A stretch of DNA of 6,460 nucleotides, taken from assembly GCA_003818675.1 (NCBI GenBank), contig RPPD01000140.1, positions 1-6,460 of the forward strand, written 5' to 3'. Made by a program: the position numbers and the translations under genes. This document shows, piece after piece, positions 4,969-6,460 of the stretch. The notes beneath the pieces are model-generated. The model was given only the letters and a program-made list of their open reading frames with translations, searched no databases and had not been told where the DNA came from. This stretch comes from Spirochaetaceae bacterium (GTDB lineage Bacteria; Spirochaetota; Spirochaetia; SZUA-6; RPPD01). Each line of letters starts with the position of its first letter. Position 1 is the first letter of the stretch.

Positions 4969-6460
4969 ATGTATGCACATCCGATCGCACTTCTCCTATT
5001 AATCCCCTTCTGCCTGTTTCTTGGGCTCGCAGTTTATATCGCCAGGTTTGTGAATCACAGACCTGCATTATTCTTCGTGCTGTGCATTCTCTCGCTCGCA
5101 GCTATAACAGCTTCTTCAATGTTCGAGCAGATGAGCATTGACATTGATACAATGCTCTGGTGGGTGCGCTTGAGGTTTTCTGGTGTTGCCCTTTTCCCCT
5201 TGTTCTGGCTTCTGCTCGTACTCCAAAAGCATTTGAAGCCACTGGTGATCACAGGACTCAGTATTCTTCCTGTTATAACAATAGTCATTGTCTGGACCAC
5301 ACCCCTGCACAACCTGTTCTTCCATTCTGTAGACCTGTTAAAGAGCAACAACATCTCTGCCTTTGCCTTTAAACCAGGCATCTGGCACCAGATTTTTTCA
5401 ATATATATCCTGGTCTCTTATGTATTTGGCCTTATCTGGTGTTTCTCAAATAGAAAGGCCATGCCAAGGTCTGACCGAAAGGGCTTTCTTTTTCTTCACC
5501 TGGCAATGCTTTTTGCGGTTCTTCCAGTAGCTTTGAATCTGGCTGGAGAGCAAATCTTTTATGGACTGGACATTAGTTCCTATGTCCTGACTGTGACTGC
5601 ACTGGTCATGATATTCGCGCTGATGCGCTATGAGATTTTCCAGATTTCGCCCGTGGCAAGAATGAGGCTGATTGAATCCCTGAAGGACCCCTTTATTGTC
5701 CTGGACATGCACAATATCGTGGTTGATTTCAATCCCGGTTTTGAGGCCATCTATAATGAAAATCTTCCAAAGACTCCGCTTGCCGGGTGCGAGGCTGTGC
5801 TTCTGTATGAGACGCTGGGTCTTTCCGCAGAATTATGCAGGCAATCCTGGGAGTCGCCTGTTGACTGGGAACACATGGGCAGACACTTCGAGATACAGAC
5901 ATTTCCGGTTACAAAGGGCCGCCGCATGCATGGACTTATCCACTATTTCCATGACAACACCGAGCGAAAACTCTACGAACAACAGCTCCGCATGAGTCTC
6001 TTGCGGCTGGAAAAATTAAACGATCTGTCACGCGTGCTTTCAATGTGGCTTGGCAAGGGAGACATGACAAAAGTAACAATTGAAACCGCAACCGAACTCC
6101 TTGACGCTGTATTCGGAGCGCTCTTTTTCCTGGAATCCGGCGGCCTGCATGAACGAGCCCGTTGCGGAATCATGAAATCCGAGGAGCAGAATTCTCCAAT
6201 TGACGTACTGCTTCAGGAGGCCGCGTTCGAAGCCATCACATCCGCAAGTACAATAACTCTCAGGCGGCCGCCATACAATGTGATTGCCGTGCCATTAAAC
6301 GCGGAAATCCTGCACGGACAGCCAGGCTCACTGGTATTTGTAAAGTCAGAGGAAACTGAATTTTCCAGTTTTGACACAAGTCTTGCCGAGTCCGTAGCCC
6401 GCCAGCTCGCGGTGACGGTTGAAACCGCCAGGCTTTACCGTGAAGTCGAGCGCAGAGCCC
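4969..6460 (+). CDS. Membrane sensor protein, 7TM-PAS-GAF, output domain beyond window
   Basis: The first 497 residues are present and the frame is open at the right edge. Seven hydrophobic segments lie at about 5-27, 33-50, 64-86, 91-110, 139-159, 171-191 and 203-219, the arrangement of the histidine-kinase N-terminal 7TM sensor family. The junction YEIFQISPVARMRLIESLKD (221-240) is typical of those proteins. A PAS-like domain follows (about 234-330: DPFIVLDMHNIVVDFNPGF), ending in the PAC-type HDNTERKLYEQQL (328-340). A GAF domain spans about 350-490, starting with LNDLSRVLS and ending with the characteristic ETARLYREVERRA. By family precedent the missing part is a histidine kinase core, or else a GGDEF, PP2C-type phosphatase or HD-GYP output, so I do not call it a kinase outright. 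The PAS lacks an obvious haem or flavin ligand motif. It diverges from the iron operon; whether they are functionally linked is unknown. Confidence 0.88.
   Translation, partial: MYAHPIALLLLIPFCLFLGLAVYIARFVNHRPALFFVLCILSLAAITASSMFEQMSIDIDTMLWWVRLRFSGVALFPLFWLLLVLQKHLKPLVITGLSILPVITIVIVWTTPLHNLFFHSVDLLKSNNISAFAFKPGIWHQIFSIYILVSYVFGLIWCFSNRKAMPRSDRKGFLFLHLAMLFAVLPVALNLAGEQIFYGLDISSYVLTVTALVMIFALMRYEIFQISPVARMRLIESLKDPFIVLDMHNIVVDFNPGFEAIYNENLPKTPLAGCEAVLLYETLGLSAELCRQSWESPVDWEHMGRHFEIQTFPVTKGRRMHGLIHYFHDNTERKLYEQQLRMSLLRLEKLNDLSRVLSMWLGKGDMTKVTIETATELLDAVFGALFFLESGGLHERARCGIMKSEEQNSPIDVLLQEAAFEAITSASTITLRRPPYNVIAVPLNAEILHGQPGSLVFVKSEETEFSSFDTSLAESVARQLAVTVETARLYREVERRA

Overview
The window comes from a bacterial chromosome of roughly 50% G+C. 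It holds five genes in two blocks facing away from each other, and two of the genes run off the window edges. The likely source is a Gram-negative bacterium that can live without oxygen, because it carries a Feo ferrous-iron transporter under a DtxR/MntR-type regulator. The large secreted Ig-like repeat protein and the 7TM-PAS-GAF sensor would fit a spirochaete or a related environmental lineage. This taxonomic guess is weak; no rRNA or other marker gene is present.

Layout: (1) 1-1633, minus strand: the first 544 residues of a large secreted protein with a signal peptide, a beta-rich N-terminal region, an Ig-like domain and the start of what looks like a repeat array cut by the window edge. 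(2) 1634-1804: AT-rich gap with a weak candidate promoter and no convincing terminator. (3) 1805-4827, minus strand: a compact iron-uptake operon read in the order metal-dependent repressor, feoA, feoB. The first two genes overlap by 17 nt and the last two are 7 nt apart. (4) 4828-4968: 141-nt divergent intergenic region. It holds an excellent sigma-70 promoter for the operon (TTGACA, 17-nt spacer, TATATT). A DtxR-box-like sequence overlies the spacer and the -10 element. (5) 4969-6460, plus strand: a membrane sensor with seven predicted transmembrane segments, then PAS and GAF domains, with its output domain beyond the right edge.

How the parts work together: the repressor is expected to bind Fe(II) (or Mn(II)) and shut off its own promoter, silencing feoA and feoB when iron is sufficient. 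FeoB moves Fe(II) across the inner membrane and FeoA is its small cytoplasmic partner. Nothing in the sequence ties the surface protein or the sensor to iron, apart from the sensor's position across a shared regulatory region. I found no tRNA, rRNA, CRISPR array, insertion sequence or prophage gene. I see no wholly new system; the less ordinary points are the regulator's C-terminal cysteine set and its mixed metal-ligand set, the predicted operator, and the uncharacterised repeat-bearing secreted protein.
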